DNA of 41,178 nucleotides from Bacteroidota bacterium (lineage in GTDB: Bacteria > Bacteroidota > Bacteroidia > NORP154). Positions within the stretch are counted from its first letter, which is position 1. Each line of letters starts with the position of its first letter. Of the stretch, positions 1-8,066 are shown in pieces. The stretch spans positions 1 to 41,178 of the forward strand of contig JACZWC010000041.1 in NCBI GenBank assembly GCA_022572355.1. The letters are read 5' to 3'. A model generated the notes under the pieces. That model was not told the DNA's origin, searched no databases, and saw only the letters and a program-made list of their open reading frames with translations. Both the position numbers and the translations under genes were made by a program.

Positions 1-11
1 TCAGATTGAAA

Positions 12-49
12 ATGGGTTATTAACAAAAACATGGGTTATCAACAAAAAG
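12..49. repeat. 19-bp tandem duplication in an A-rich leader
   Basis: Two adjacent 19-bp units (12-30 and 31-49) both begin ATGGGTTAT and differ at two positions. They lie in an A-rich stretch before the first gene. No gene is seen in 1-165. The repeat may be a simple replication-slippage duplication or the edge of a feature lying outside the window. Confidence 0.6.
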
Positions 50-165
50 AAAAAAGTAAGCAAAAAAGAAAAAATCAACATATACATTAATTAACTAAAA
101 ACGGTCAACGCTATTCAGGCATGGACAACTAATAAACCAGAATCCGAAAACCATTACCCGATAAA

Positions 166-903
166 TTGATTTACTGCCAAGAGTTGAAAACTTCCAAAGA
201 CATAGTAGAATTACCAACTTCTGAAGGGTACGATCAATGGTCTGAAATCTATGACACCAATAAGAATCCGCTTTGCGCCTTAGATGAAATTGCATGGAAG
301 GATAATTTCAGCATAGCTCTTAGCGGCAAGAAAGTGTTGGATCTAGGATGTGGCACTGGAAGGGTAACGCAGATCCTCGAAAGAGAAGGTGCTGCAGTTG
401 TAGGAATAGACGGCTCAGAAGGCATGCTAAAAATTGCAAAACAGAAATGCAGCTCAACAACTGAGTTTCTTCTCCACGATTTTGCGAACCCCCTACCCTT
501 TTCATCCGGTGAATTTGATTTTGTAATAAGCTGTCTTGTATTGGAACACATAGAAGATCTTAACTTATTCTTCTCAGAAATAAGTAGAGTCTGCATTGAG
601 AATGGCCAAATATATGTTACGGCCATGCATCCAGGAATGATGCTGAAGGGAAACCAGGCTAATTTCACAGACCCTGTTACAGGAGAGGAAAAAAGGCCAA
701 AGGGTTACGCACATCAAATATCGGACTTCAGCAACGCTATAATTGAGGCTGGATTAAAAGTGGTTAAGCTGTCAGAGTATTTTGGTTCCGAAGAACTGGC
801 TAAAGAATTCCCAAAAGCAAATAAATACCTCAACTGGCCCATGTTGATTTGTTTTAACATCAGTTGTGGTACAACTCGAGAAAAGTACTCAATTAAATTA
901 TGA
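166..903 (+). CDS. Class I SAM-dependent methyltransferase
   Basis: A 245-residue Rossmann-fold methyltransferase. The SAM-binding motif I reads VLDLGCGTGRV (about residues 56-66), followed by the acidic end of strand 2 (GIDGSEGML) and the FDFVISCLVLEHIED region typical of the Methyltransf_11/25 group. The N-terminal YDQWSEIYDTNKNP is common in this group and supports a start close to here. No ATG is available: the frame opens after a stop at 133-135, and TTG at 166 is the best start (TTG at 184 is an alternative). The substrate cannot be told. The stop codon overlaps the ATG of the next gene (ATGA), so the two are probably co-translated. Confidence 0.85.
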   Translation: MIYCQELKTSKDIVELPTSEGYDQWSEIYDTNKNPLCALDEIAWKDNFSIALSGKKVLDLGCGTGRVTQILEREGAAVVGIDGSEGMLKIAKQKCSSTTEFLLHDFANPLPFSSGEFDFVISCLVLEHIEDLNLFFSEISRVCIENGQIYVTAMHPGMMLKGNQANFTDPVTGEEKRPKGYAHQISDFSNAIIEAGLKVVKLSEYFGSEELAKEFPKANKYLNWPMLICFNISCGTTREKYSIKL

Positions 904-1379
904 AATCCATTGCTGAGATTACCGAGTCTCTTTCTAAAACCCCTGAAATACTAATAGAATTACTGAATGAGATTCCTTCTGACCTACTAAAAAAGCGGAG
1001 AATTGAACATAAGTGGACAATACACGAGCACGCATGTCATATTGCATTGGGAGACAAATTTGGATTCCATAAAAGAATAGTTGCTTTTAAAAATGAATTG
1101 GAGCCAAAATTCGATCCGCTATCCGGTGAAAGTTTCGACAAGACGTTTTATTATGAGATGAATTTGAATAAAGCATTGGTTGAATTCAAACAATTAAGAA
1201 GAAAAACAATAGAGTTGACGAATGATCAGGAACCTAAAATTTGGAATAAAAATGCCATTCACCCTGAATATGAAAAATACACACCATACATTATGTTAAG
1301 ACATCTGTTAATGCACGACTACTTTCATATTTATAGAATTGAAGAATTGTGGTTAACAAAAGAAAAATACTTGAAATAA
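900..1379 (+). CDS. DinB-like four-helix metalloprotein
   Basis: A 159-residue protein resembling the DinB/DinB_2 superfamily of four-helix bundles. The signs are the early motif WTIHEHACHIALGD and the late HLLMHDYFHIYRIEEL, which would supply the histidines of a divalent-metal site. Many family members are thiol-dependent transferases or of unknown function. It starts at an ATGA overlap with the upstream methyltransferase, which suggests a two-gene operon. Length fits the family (150-180 residues). No closer function can be given. Confidence 0.75.
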   Translation: MKSIAEITESLSKTPEILIELLNEIPSDLLKKRRIEHKWTIHEHACHIALGDKFGFHKRIVAFKNELEPKFDPLSGESFDKTFYYEMNLNKALVEFKQLRRKTIELTNDQEPKIWNKNAIHPEYEKYTPYIMLRHLLMHDYFHIYRIEELWLTKEKYLK

Positions 1380-1445
1380 ATCAAGGCTTCACCTGCACTT
1401 ATCAGGATTGTATGGGAAAGGTAAAAGCTGAATAATTTTATCCCA

Positions 1446-2201
1446 GTGAAATCAACAGAGAGATTTTCTGATAAAGTAGAGAATTATATAAAATACCGTC
1501 CGGGATATCCTGACGAGCTGATTGATTTTTTAAAGCGTGATATTGCCTTAACCGGTACCGAAACGATCGCCGACATTGGCTCGGGCACAGGTAAACTCTC
1601 CGAACTGCTGCTCAAATCAGGATTTGATGTCATCGGAGTGGAGCCGAATGAACCAATGCGTTTGGCTTGCGAACAACTGATAGGTGACGATTCTAATTTT
1701 CAAAGTATAGATGGGACCGCAGAGAATACTACGTTGAATGAGAACTCAGTTGACGTAGTTGTCGCGGCCCAGTCTTTTCATTGGTTCGATATAAAACAAT
1801 GCCTGCCAGAATTCAATAGAATATTAAAAACCAAGCGCTATCCCGTCCTTCTCATTTGGAATGAAAGAGAGATGAAGCGCGAAGGTATCATGAAGGAATA
1901 CAATCAGCTTCTAACCGACTACTCCATTGATTACAACGCTGTGAACCACCATGACCTCGATGCGCACACTTTTAATGCTTTTTTTAGCGATGGTTATGAA
2001 GTAGCCTCATTTGAGTACAAACAACCATTGAATCTCGAAGGATTTACAGGACGTTATCTGTCTTGCTCTTATGCTTTACCTCAGGAAGACACAAGATACG
2101 TGCTTGCCATGGATGAAATCCAACGGATATTTCAGAAACATGAAGATAATGGAGAGATAGTGTTGGTGTACAATACCACCGTTTACTATGGAGATATATA
2201 A
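1446..2201 (+). CDS. Class I SAM-dependent methyltransferase
   Basis: A 251-residue methyltransferase with motif I IADIGSGTGKLSELL, motif II VIGVEPNEPM and a VVVAAQSFHWFD stretch. The N-terminus (ERFSDKVENYIKYRPGYP) is characteristic of a broad family often annotated simply as methyltransferase domain protein. The start is GTG at 1446; no in-frame ATG lies nearby upstream and the conserved N-terminus begins directly after it. It follows the DinB-like gene by 66 bp on the same strand. It is not a close copy of the first methyltransferase in the window. Substrate unknown. Confidence 0.85.
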   Translation: MKSTERFSDKVENYIKYRPGYPDELIDFLKRDIALTGTETIADIGSGTGKLSELLLKSGFDVIGVEPNEPMRLACEQLIGDDSNFQSIDGTAENTTLNENSVDVVVAAQSFHWFDIKQCLPEFNRILKTKRYPVLLIWNEREMKREGIMKEYNQLLTDYSIDYNAVNHHDLDAHTFNAFFSDGYEVASFEYKQPLNLEGFTGRYLSCSYALPQEDTRYVLAMDEIQRIFQKHEDNGEIVLVYNTTVYYGDI

Positions 2202-2218
2202 TCTCCGTTACAAAATCA

Positions 2219-2929
2219 TTATTCGATAAAGGTGAGCATTGTGATTATTGGTTCACTGATCGCACCACTTTCTTTCATAGAGCTGATATTGGTTGGCGAA
2301 CTCATTATCTGCTCAGCTAATTCAAAGCTAGAGACCTCCAATAAAACGGAAACCATATTCGGATTATCTAACACGTATAACCTGCAAAGAGCTTTAATAC
2401 CGATATTTTCATTCGTGGACATGGCATCCTCAAAACTCATTGCCCAGGCTTTATAATCTTCAACTTCGTGCTGAATCAGGATCAAATTTTCACTTTGAGT
2501 TTTATCCTCTAAATGAATTGCATTCAATATTTTAACAGATGACACGCCAACAACTCCCATATCCTTCATTTGGGCAGTTACTTCGGGATCAGTGCTGTAT
2601 GCTGATGCCTTATCAACATCCGTGACCTTCATCATTACCAATACCTGGTTTGTATCCAATACTTTTCGGAAAATGTGCCATGATCTAAGGCCGAACGCTT
2701 TTCTCAAACTATCATTTTGATCAAAGGCGGATTTCCACTTGAAAAAATCCACTACCTGGAAATCAAGAGCAAGGCAATGCATTACAACTGAATCTGGCTC
2801 TACTCTTTCAACGGTGAGTTCCAGGGGTGTCGTTAATTTATCTCCCTCCGGTTCAGTGCATGCTGCTGCGATACAAAGCAAAAGAACACCAAGTATATAT
2901 TTATGTATTCGCGTTTTCAATCTTCTCAT
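2219..2929 (-). CDS. Lipoprotein with two tandem alpha/beta domains
   Basis: A 236-residue protein with a signal sequence ending in the lipobox IAAAC, so it should be lipid-anchored in the envelope. The mature part looks like an internal duplication. Residues about 50-130 (VDFFKWKSAFDQN ... VLVMMKVTDVDKASAYS) and 150-230 (VEDYKAWAMSFEDAM ... VSVLLEVSSFELAEQIM) share the pattern aromatic-K/A-W-x-x-x-F-D followed by a beta strand and a helix, resembling a ferredoxin-like or dimeric alpha-beta barrel fold. No catalytic residues are recognisable. It ends 17 bp from the converging methyltransferase. Function unknown. Confidence 0.7.
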   Translation of the reverse strand: MRRLKTRIHKYILGVLLLCIAAACTEPEGDKLTTPLELTVERVEPDSVVMHCLALDFQVVDFFKWKSAFDQNDSLRKAFGLRSWHIFRKVLDTNQVLVMMKVTDVDKASAYSTDPEVTAQMKDMGVVGVSSVKILNAIHLEDKTQSENLILIQHEVEDYKAWAMSFEDAMSTNENIGIKALCRLYVLDNPNMVSVLLEVSSFELAEQIMSSPTNISSMKESGAISEPIITMLTFIE

Positions 2930-3068
2930 TTATCCCTCATAGAGATACATTTCTCCCCGCATAATAATACGTCATACTTTCGATTTAGTTGGCTGTTAAA
3001 TCACCTTTTAGACGAACCGTACAATACAATGGATAAATCTCCGGTACTTGTAGGTGAAAACCGGCGCT

Positions 3069-3842
3069 TTAAAAACCTAGCAATACTCGCAGGTCAAAGA
3101 GTTCGACTGCCGACAAGATGATCATAAGGATCAGCAAGCGCCTTACCCAGACTGCCATTGACTCATTTTCCATGGCAAAACGAGCAGCTACCCAACCTCC
3201 CAGCATCTGACCAGATCCGAGAAGGAGACCCAACTCCCAATTCACCTGATCATTCATGAGAAAGACAGCAAGGGCAGGAACAGAGAAGCACAATACGATG
3301 AGATTTTTTAATCCATTCGCCCGGCTGATCGAGAATCCTGCCAATAGTACCATTCCGGAAAGCAACATTATGCCAACGCCCGCCTGTATAAACCCACCAT
3401 AAGCGCCAATTAATATAAACGTGATTACCACGTACCACCTTTTATGGCGTTGCCCCTCTTCAGAAGACTCCCGCAGCCACTTATCCGCATTCATGATCAA
3501 TGGTATCAACATAATAATCATTACGGCGCCGATTACATGTTTGAGCAATTGGTCACTCAGGTCTACTGCAATATAAGCACCGGGAATTGCACCCAATATT
3601 GCCGGCACAATGAGCCATCCACTTCCCTTGAGATCCAGATTACCCCTTTTGTGAAGTGTAAACACCGAGACCATGGTTTGAAGAACCACACCCAACCTAT
3701 TGGTGCCATTTGCCACGTATGCCGGCAGCCCCAGAAAGATCAGGATAGGCAGCGTGATCAGCGATCCACTTCCGGCAAGGGTATTGATTACACCGGCTAG
3801 AAAGCCACCTGCTATTGCAAGAATATATATGTAGTCCTCCAT
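3069..3842 (-). CDS. TSUP (TauE/SafE) family anion exporter, probably for sulfite
   Basis: A 257-residue polytopic membrane protein with about eight hydrophobic segments. It has the internal pseudo-repeat typical of TauE/SafE (TSUP) proteins: an N-terminal GGFLAGVINTLAGSGSLITLPIL and a second-half GAYGGFIQAGVGIMLL. Family members export sulfite, sulfoacetate or related organosulfur anions. It lies directly downstream of a cytochrome/molybdopterin sulfite dehydrogenase pair on the same strand, separated by 104 bp carrying a hairpin. The context therefore supports sulfite or sulfonate as substrate, but the substrate is an inference. Confidence 0.85.
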   Translation of the reverse strand: MEDYIYILAIAGGFLAGVINTLAGSGSLITLPILIFLGLPAYVANGTNRLGVVLQTMVSVFTLHKRGNLDLKGSGWLIVPAILGAIPGAYIAVDLSDQLLKHVIGAVMIIMLIPLIMNADKWLRESSEEGQRHKRWYVVITFILIGAYGGFIQAGVGIMLLSGMVLLAGFSISRANGLKNLIVLCFSVPALAVFLMNDQVNWELGLLLGSGQMLGGWVAARFAMENESMAVWVRRLLILMIILSAVELFDLRVLLGF

Positions 3843-3891
3843 GATATACGTCTAATTAAACCGTATCTACTTATCTTTCTGGAAGTAGGGT

Positions 3892-3944
3892 GTACTGGGT
3901 ACTGAGTACAACTTAAGCACTGTACAATACTCACTACCCAGTAC
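3892..3944. repeat. Inverted GTAnnnn-heptad repeat (hairpin)
   Basis: The left arm at 3892-3908 is built of heptads GTACTGG-GTACTGA-GTA. The right arm at 3928-3944 is its reverse complement with one mismatch in 17. The loop is 19 bp. It sits just downstream of the cytochrome c gene on the minus strand, but no T-run follows on that strand, so a classical intrinsic terminator is not clear. Similar heptads recur at 13649-13723 and 22305-22780. Confidence 0.8.
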
Positions 3945-3946
3945 TT

Positions 3947-4381
3947 TTAATTCCCTTCTTCCAGCTCGTACCACTCAATATCACTCAACTGCGCTCTCCT
4001 ACCCTTTTTTTCAGGACCATAGTTTTTAGCCAGGTAATTGAGGATGGCATATTCATTCTCGCCTAAATTCCACAATTTCTGAGTTTGCTGCATCCACCTG
4101 ATAGTTGTCAGCCATCCTTCGCGGTCTGCCCTGTTATTGACAATAATCTTAGCAGAATGACAACTTGTGCAGTTCTGTATTACCAGCTCAAAACCATCGT
4201 CTACAATCAGGTCATATTGCTGCACATCCATCTTAGCCAAGCCAAGGGATTCACCATGGCGTGAGGAAGGAATAATTATCCCTACATATATTGAATAAAA
4301 TAGTCCCACTAGCAGAAGTGACGAAGCCAATACTACCAAAGCAATTAACTTTTTGTCGTGATTGTACTTATTCTGGTTCAT
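3947..4381 (-). CDS. Membrane-anchored monohaem cytochrome c, sulfite dehydrogenase partner
   Basis: A 144-residue protein. A basic N-terminus and one transmembrane helix (about residues 11-36) anchor a periplasmic domain with a single haem-binding motif CTSCH (residues 71-75). It starts 3 bp after the stop of the molybdopterin oxidoreductase on the same strand, so the two should be co-translated. By analogy with SorAB or SoxCD-type enzymes it would take electrons from the molybdenum centre and pass them to the respiratory chain. The uncleaved anchor is unlike the soluble SorB. The haem motif is seen; the partnership is inferred from context. Confidence 0.85.
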   Translation of the reverse strand: MNQNKYNHDKKLIALVVLASSLLLVGLFYSIYVGIIIPSSRHGESLGLAKMDVQQYDLIVDDGFELVIQNCTSCHSAKIIVNNRADREGWLTTIRWMQQTQKLWNLGENEYAILNYLAKNYGPEKKGRRAQLSDIEWYELEEGN

Positions 4382-4384
4382 GAT

Positions 4385-5650
4385 TTAAATAACCTTCACT
4401 GCAATTCTATGGCACGCATTGTTTAAATATCCTTTGGGATTCCAACCCGGTACAACCATAGGCTGAGATCTTCCCTCATCATCTGTGGCTTTGGCCCATA
4501 CCTCATAATATCCCTTCTTTGGAAACTCAATTCTCGTACTCCATGGCTGCCACGCCAGCCGGTTGACAGGGTCCTTCAGATTGCAGTTTTGCCATGTACT
4601 TCCAAAATCTATGGAAACCTGAATACGTTTCACGCTGTTGTCGCCCGCCCAGGCTTTGCCTCTTATATTCAATATAGTCCCCTTTTTGATCATGGCTCCA
4701 GTTTTGGGGTTTGTAACCAGCGATTTAACAGGCATGGATTCGATGATCTTCATATCATCATAGGCCACCATTTCGCCAGGAGCTACAGGCCTCTTAGGAA
4801 CGCGATAAGAATAATCACCCATCTTGGCGCCATCGTGTACCACATTTCTCACAACAATTTTTGAGAGCCATTTTCCGCAAGTTGAAGCTGGCCAGCCACC
4901 AAATACCAATCTCAAAGGGTAACCGTGCATTGCGGGTAAATCCTCACCGTTAATTGCCCATGCAATTAATGATTCATCCTCCATCGCTTTCGAGATCGGA
5001 ACGCCCCTTGAAATCGGAGACATGCCCGGGTCACCGCTCAAATGTGTGTCTTTGCCATAATAACCTATGTAAACAGCATCGCCCTTGATACCTACATGGT
5101 TCAATACATCCTTCAATCTAACTCCTGTCCACAGCGGACATCCAACCGCTCCAACTTTCCACTGGTTACCCTTGGCAGGAGGGTCAAATTCATTCCTCCC
5201 ATTTCCTGCACACTCCAGGGTTAGCTGGTAACTGTAATGTTTAAATTTAGACTTTAACTCCCGTAAGCTTAGCGAGGTTTTTTTGATCACAGATTCGCCG
5301 GCAATTTCCAACATCCATGATGATGCATCAGTGATCTCAGGAGGGAGTCCATTGTTCCTGATAAAAAACACATCTGTTGGGGTAATGTCCGGATCTAATA
5401 AATGAGCTGGCGTCTCAACATTTAAAGGGCGGTCGTTTAGCGTGATCAATTCTGAATGTTTGCCAGGAATAACAGGATTTTGATCTCCAGTTATTGCGAT
5501 TGGCAGCAGTCCCTTTGGTAATTTGTTGCCAAATACGATTTCAGCGCCAAGTATCATACCCAAGGTAGCAATGGATGCATTTTTTAGAAATCCCCGCCTG
5601 GAAGCATGTGCATCAAATTGCTTTTCAGTATTAGAACGGTCGGTTTTCAT
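4385..5650 (-). CDS. Tat-exported molybdopterin sulfite oxidase/dehydrogenase
   Basis: A 421-residue sulfite oxidase-family enzyme. The N-terminus carries a twin-arginine signal (SRRGFLKNA, residues 18-26) followed by a hydrophobic stretch. The oxidoreductase molybdopterin-binding domain covers about residues 75-270 and contains LTLECAGNGRNEF, whose Cys147 is the expected molybdenum ligand. A Mo-co dimerisation domain follows (about 290-415, with RIQVSIDFGSTWQ). It would oxidise sulfite to sulfate in the periplasm and reduce the cytochrome c encoded 3 bp downstream. SoxC-like sulfur dehydrogenase is the main alternative, but no other sox genes are in the window. A TSUP exporter completes a plausible sulfite detoxification unit. 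Confidence 0.9.
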   Translation of the reverse strand: MKTDRSNTEKQFDAHASRRGFLKNASIATLGMILGAEIVFGNKLPKGLLPIAITGDQNPVIPGKHSELITLNDRPLNVETPAHLLDPDITPTDVFFIRNNGLPPEITDASSWMLEIAGESVIKKTSLSLRELKSKFKHYSYQLTLECAGNGRNEFDPPAKGNQWKVGAVGCPLWTGVRLKDVLNHVGIKGDAVYIGYYGKDTHLSGDPGMSPISRGVPISKAMEDESLIAWAINGEDLPAMHGYPLRLVFGGWPASTCGKWLSKIVVRNVVHDGAKMGDYSYRVPKRPVAPGEMVAYDDMKIIESMPVKSLVTNPKTGAMIKKGTILNIRGKAWAGDNSVKRIQVSIDFGSTWQNCNLKDPVNRLAWQPWSTRIEFPKKGYYEVWAKATDDEGRSQPMVVPGWNPKGYLNNACHRIAVKVI

Positions 5651-5670
5651 AATAGCAAGCTAGGATTACA

Positions 5671-5703
5671 CAATTTTACAAATATGTTTTGACTCTCTAC
5701 AAA
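5671..5703 (-). promoter_or_regulatory. Candidate promoter of the sulfite dehydrogenase operon
   Basis: Read on the minus strand, TTTG (5703-5700) is followed after 21 bp by TAAAATTG (5678-5671). This differs by one base from the Bacteroidota -7 consensus TAnnTTTG and lies about 20 bp before the start codon. Positions fit; the mismatch keeps confidence low. Confidence 0.3.
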
Positions 5704-5735
5704 TATTTATTGCTAAATTGGTGTTGAGTAAAACC

Positions 5736-6923
5736 ATGGACCAGCCAATATATCTCGATAATAATTCTACCACACCTGTTGACCCACAGGTTATAGATGT
5801 GATGCTACCTTATTTTCATGAGATTCCAGGCAATGCGGCCAGTCAGCATAAGCCGGGCCAACGAGCTGAAGACGCCATAGAGTATGCACGTGAGAAAGTT
5901 GCTCATATTATTAATGCCAAGGCCCATGAACTCATATTTACTTCAGGTGCAACGGAATCTCTGAACATCGCCATAGCAGGCATCTATAAAAACAGCGATC
6001 GAGGTAATCACATTATAACTTCTTCGACAGAACACCCAGCGGTATTACAATGTTGTAAAGCACTGGTAACTGAAGGTGCAGAATTGACAATTCTAAGGGT
6101 TAATAATAACGGTGAAATTGATTTGAGTGAACTCAAACATTCTATTAAAGCGAGCACCTGTTTGATTGCTCTCATGTATGCCAATAATGAAACGGGGGTA
6201 ATAAATCCCGTGGCTTCTATTTCTGAAATTGCCAGCGAACATGGCATACCCTTTATCTGCGACGCTGCACAAGCTGTTGGCAAGATTCCTGTAGACCTCG
6301 AATCGGATGGAATTGACATCATGGCGTTTTCGGCCCACAAGATGTATGGCCCAAAAGGAGTTGGGACATTATTTATTAGTAGAAAGTATAAAAAGGAGTT
6401 AATTCCTAATTATTATGGCGGCGAACCTGCCTACCGGACAGGCAGGCAAGAACGGGGCTTGAGGCCCGGGACACTCAACGTTCCAGGTATTGTTGGATTT
6501 GGAGAGGCCTGTCAAATAGCTCAGGACAATATGAATCAGGAGAGCGCGAGGATTTTGATATTGCGAAATGAACTGGAAGCCCAATTGCTGAATTCCTGCC
6601 AATGCGAAATAAATGGAGCTGGCACCAATCGCCTACCTAACACGTGCAATATTTCCTTTGGGAATATTGAAGCTCAATTACTGTTAGAATCAGTCTATGA
6701 TCAATTGGCCCTCTCAACGGGCTCGGCTTGCTCTTCGGGCAACTCGAAACCCAGCCACGTGTTAAAAGCTATGGGAAAATCCTCTGATCAGATCATGGGT
6801 GCGGTACGGATAAGCTTGGGTAAATACACGACGTCTGAAAATATTCACTTTGCCGCTGAAATTATCCGGGAGAGAATTGAAGCATTTGGATTAACTACAT
6901 TTGAAGAAAGTAAGAACCTATGA
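5736..6923 (+). CDS. Cysteine desulfurase (IscS/NifS family)
   Basis: A 395-residue PLP enzyme that would take sulfur from cysteine for Fe-S clusters and thio-cofactors. Visible signatures are the N-terminal IYLDNNSTTPVDP, the SSTEHPAV histidine, the PLP lysine in SAHKMYGPKGVG (K202) and the catalytic cysteine in STGSACSSG (C332). The reading frame also allows TTG at 5718, but ATG at 5736 places the conserved N-terminus correctly. The usual GGGQERGLR motif is interrupted: it reads GG-EPAYRTGR-QERGLR, because a 21-bp palindrome is inserted in frame (6426-6446). The insert lies on a surface loop in related enzymes, so activity may survive. It overlaps the next gene by ATGA. Confidence 0.92.
   Translation: MDQPIYLDNNSTTPVDPQVIDVMLPYFHEIPGNAASQHKPGQRAEDAIEYAREKVAHIINAKAHELIFTSGATESLNIAIAGIYKNSDRGNHIITSSTEHPAVLQCCKALVTEGAELTILRVNNNGEIDLSELKHSIKASTCLIALMYANNETGVINPVASISEIASEHGIPFICDAAQAVGKIPVDLESDGIDIMAFSAHKMYGPKGVGTLFISRKYKKELIPNYYGGEPAYRTGRQERGLRPGTLNVPGIVGFGEACQIAQDNMNQESARILILRNELEAQLLNSCQCEINGAGTNRLPNTCNISFGNIEAQLLLESVYDQLALSTGSACSSGNSKPSHVLKAMGKSSDQIMGAVRISLGKYTTSENIHFAAEIIRERIEAFGLTTFEESKNL
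6426..6446. repeat. 21-bp palindromic repeat inserted in frame in the desulfurase gene
   Basis: The arms CCTGCCT (6426-6432) and AGGCAGG (6440-6446) are perfect inverted repeats around a 7-bp loop. Together with neighbouring bases the element encodes the extra residues EPAYRTGR between GG and QERGLR, where homologues have a single Gly. Its length is a multiple of three, so the frame is kept. Short CCTGCC..GGCAGG palindromes of this type are, to my recollection, dispersed in many Bacteroidota genomes. Confidence 0.75.
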
Positions 6924-7387
6924 ACGAAGAATTCATGAGAGAAGCCATCAATCTGGCTTTAGATGGCATGAGAGAAAATAAGGGAGGCCCGTTTGGCGCG
7001 ATCGTCGTTAAAGATGGCGCGATCGTTGGCCGTGGAAACAATGCAGTCACTACCACCAATGACCCCACTGCACATGCGGAAGTTGTCGCCATTCGGGACG
7101 CGTGCAAGAACCTGGATACCTTTCAACTGGATGGCTGCGAAATCTATACTTCTTGTGAACCATGCCCCATGTGCCTCGGTGCCATTTATTGGGCCAGGCC
7201 TTCAAAATTATACTATGCCTGCTCCAAATCCGATGCTGCAGAAGCCGGATTTGATGACGATTTTATCTACAATGAAATTGACGTTCCAATATCCGAAAGG
7301 AAAATAGAGTTTATACAGTTGCTTCGAAAAGAAGCTCAGGAAGTGTTTGATGAATGGAAGGAAAAAGAAGATAAAATCAAATATTAG
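6920..7387 (+). CDS. guaD: Guanine deaminase-like nucleoside deaminase
   Basis: A 155-residue zinc deaminase of the cytidine/deoxycytidylate deaminase fold. Zinc and catalytic residues are visible: HAE (H52, E54) and PCPMC (C82, C85). The phrases NDPTAHAEVVAIR and YTSCEPCPMCLGAIYWAR, plus the C-terminal FDDDFIYNEI, match the Bacillus-type guanine deaminase (GuaD) more closely than the tRNA adenosine deaminase TadA, which lacks that tail. It would convert guanine to xanthine in the cytoplasm. The start codon overlaps the desulfurase stop (ATGA), indicating translational coupling. TadA or another purine deaminase is the alternative. Confidence 0.85.
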   Translation: MNEEFMREAINLALDGMRENKGGPFGAIVVKDGAIVGRGNNAVTTTNDPTAHAEVVAIRDACKNLDTFQLDGCEIYTSCEPCPMCLGAIYWARPSKLYYACSKSDAAEAGFDDDFIYNEIDVPISERKIEFIQLLRKEAQEVFDEWKEKEDKIKY

Positions 7388-7401
7388 GTGCAATTTGAAA
7401 G

Positions 7402-7917
7402 ATGAAAAAAGCAGTTTTACTGTCAGTTTTCATAGTATTATTTTCCACAACACTACTTGGGCAATGCAAGGACATTTCGCTTGGTAAAGCTAAAATAGAT
7501 AGTGCTCTAGCCATTCATTATGACAGTATTAATTCAGACGTTTTTTTAGTCATTAATTACGGGAATTCATATTTGAAATATGATGGATGGGGATTAATTA
7601 TAACGTTTAATGATGGTAAGACAAAAGCTCTCAAGTTCACACTTGAAAAAAACGATCAGATCAATCAAAAAGAAATAAAGAACAGAAACCTATTATCTCT
7701 AATGCAGCGTTTTTTTATCGATAAGCTCTGGGGAATTCCTGATACAATCCGTGTTAATCCAGATATAGCTGTCTTTCATCCTGATCAACTAAAAATTCAC
7801 TATTCCGATCAATCAACCAATTGGTGTTTATACTTTAAAAAACTGGATGCATTGGATGAAAGAAGCAACAAAGACAAGCGTGTGGTCTGGATTAGATCGA
7901 TCATTAAAAAAATGTAA
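7402..7917 (+). CDS. Secreted protein of unknown function
   Basis: A 171-residue protein with a clear signal peptide (MKKAVLLSVFIVLFSTTLLG, cleavage near GQC). The mature part is a mix of beta strands and charged helices with no motif I recognise. Two cysteines remain in the mature protein. It begins 14 bp after the guanine deaminase stop on the same strand, so it may share the transcript, although the exported location suggests an unrelated role. Confidence 0.65.
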   Translation: MKKAVLLSVFIVLFSTTLLGQCKDISLGKAKIDSALAIHYDSINSDVFLVINYGNSYLKYDGWGLIITFNDGKTKALKFTLEKNDQINQKEIKNRNLLSLMQRFFIDKLWGIPDTIRVNPDIAVFHPDQLKIHYSDQSTNWCLYFKKLDALDERSNKDKRVVWIRSIIKKM

Positions 7918-7947
7918 TGAAACTATTTCAAGTAAGTGCATTTGCAT

Positions 7948-8040
7948 GGAACGCGGATTTCACGGATTTCACGGATTTTCACTGATTATAACAATAAGAA
8001 GTCTGCGATCATCGGCATGACTAGCGTTATCTGCGTTCTA
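7948..8040. repeat. Dispersed-repeat-like element with inverted ends
   Basis: The segment begins GGAACGCGGATTTCACGGAT with three iterations of the CGGATTT motif. It ends in ATCTGCGTTC (8029-8038), which is the reverse complement of its beginning with one mismatch. It fills most of the gap between two converging genes. The shape (about 93 bp, inverted ends, iterated CACGGATTT) is that of a small non-coding dispersed repeat. Genome-wide copies cannot be checked here. Confidence 0.5.
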
Positions 8041-8066
8041 TTGTTCAATTTTGGACTGGACTCTAC

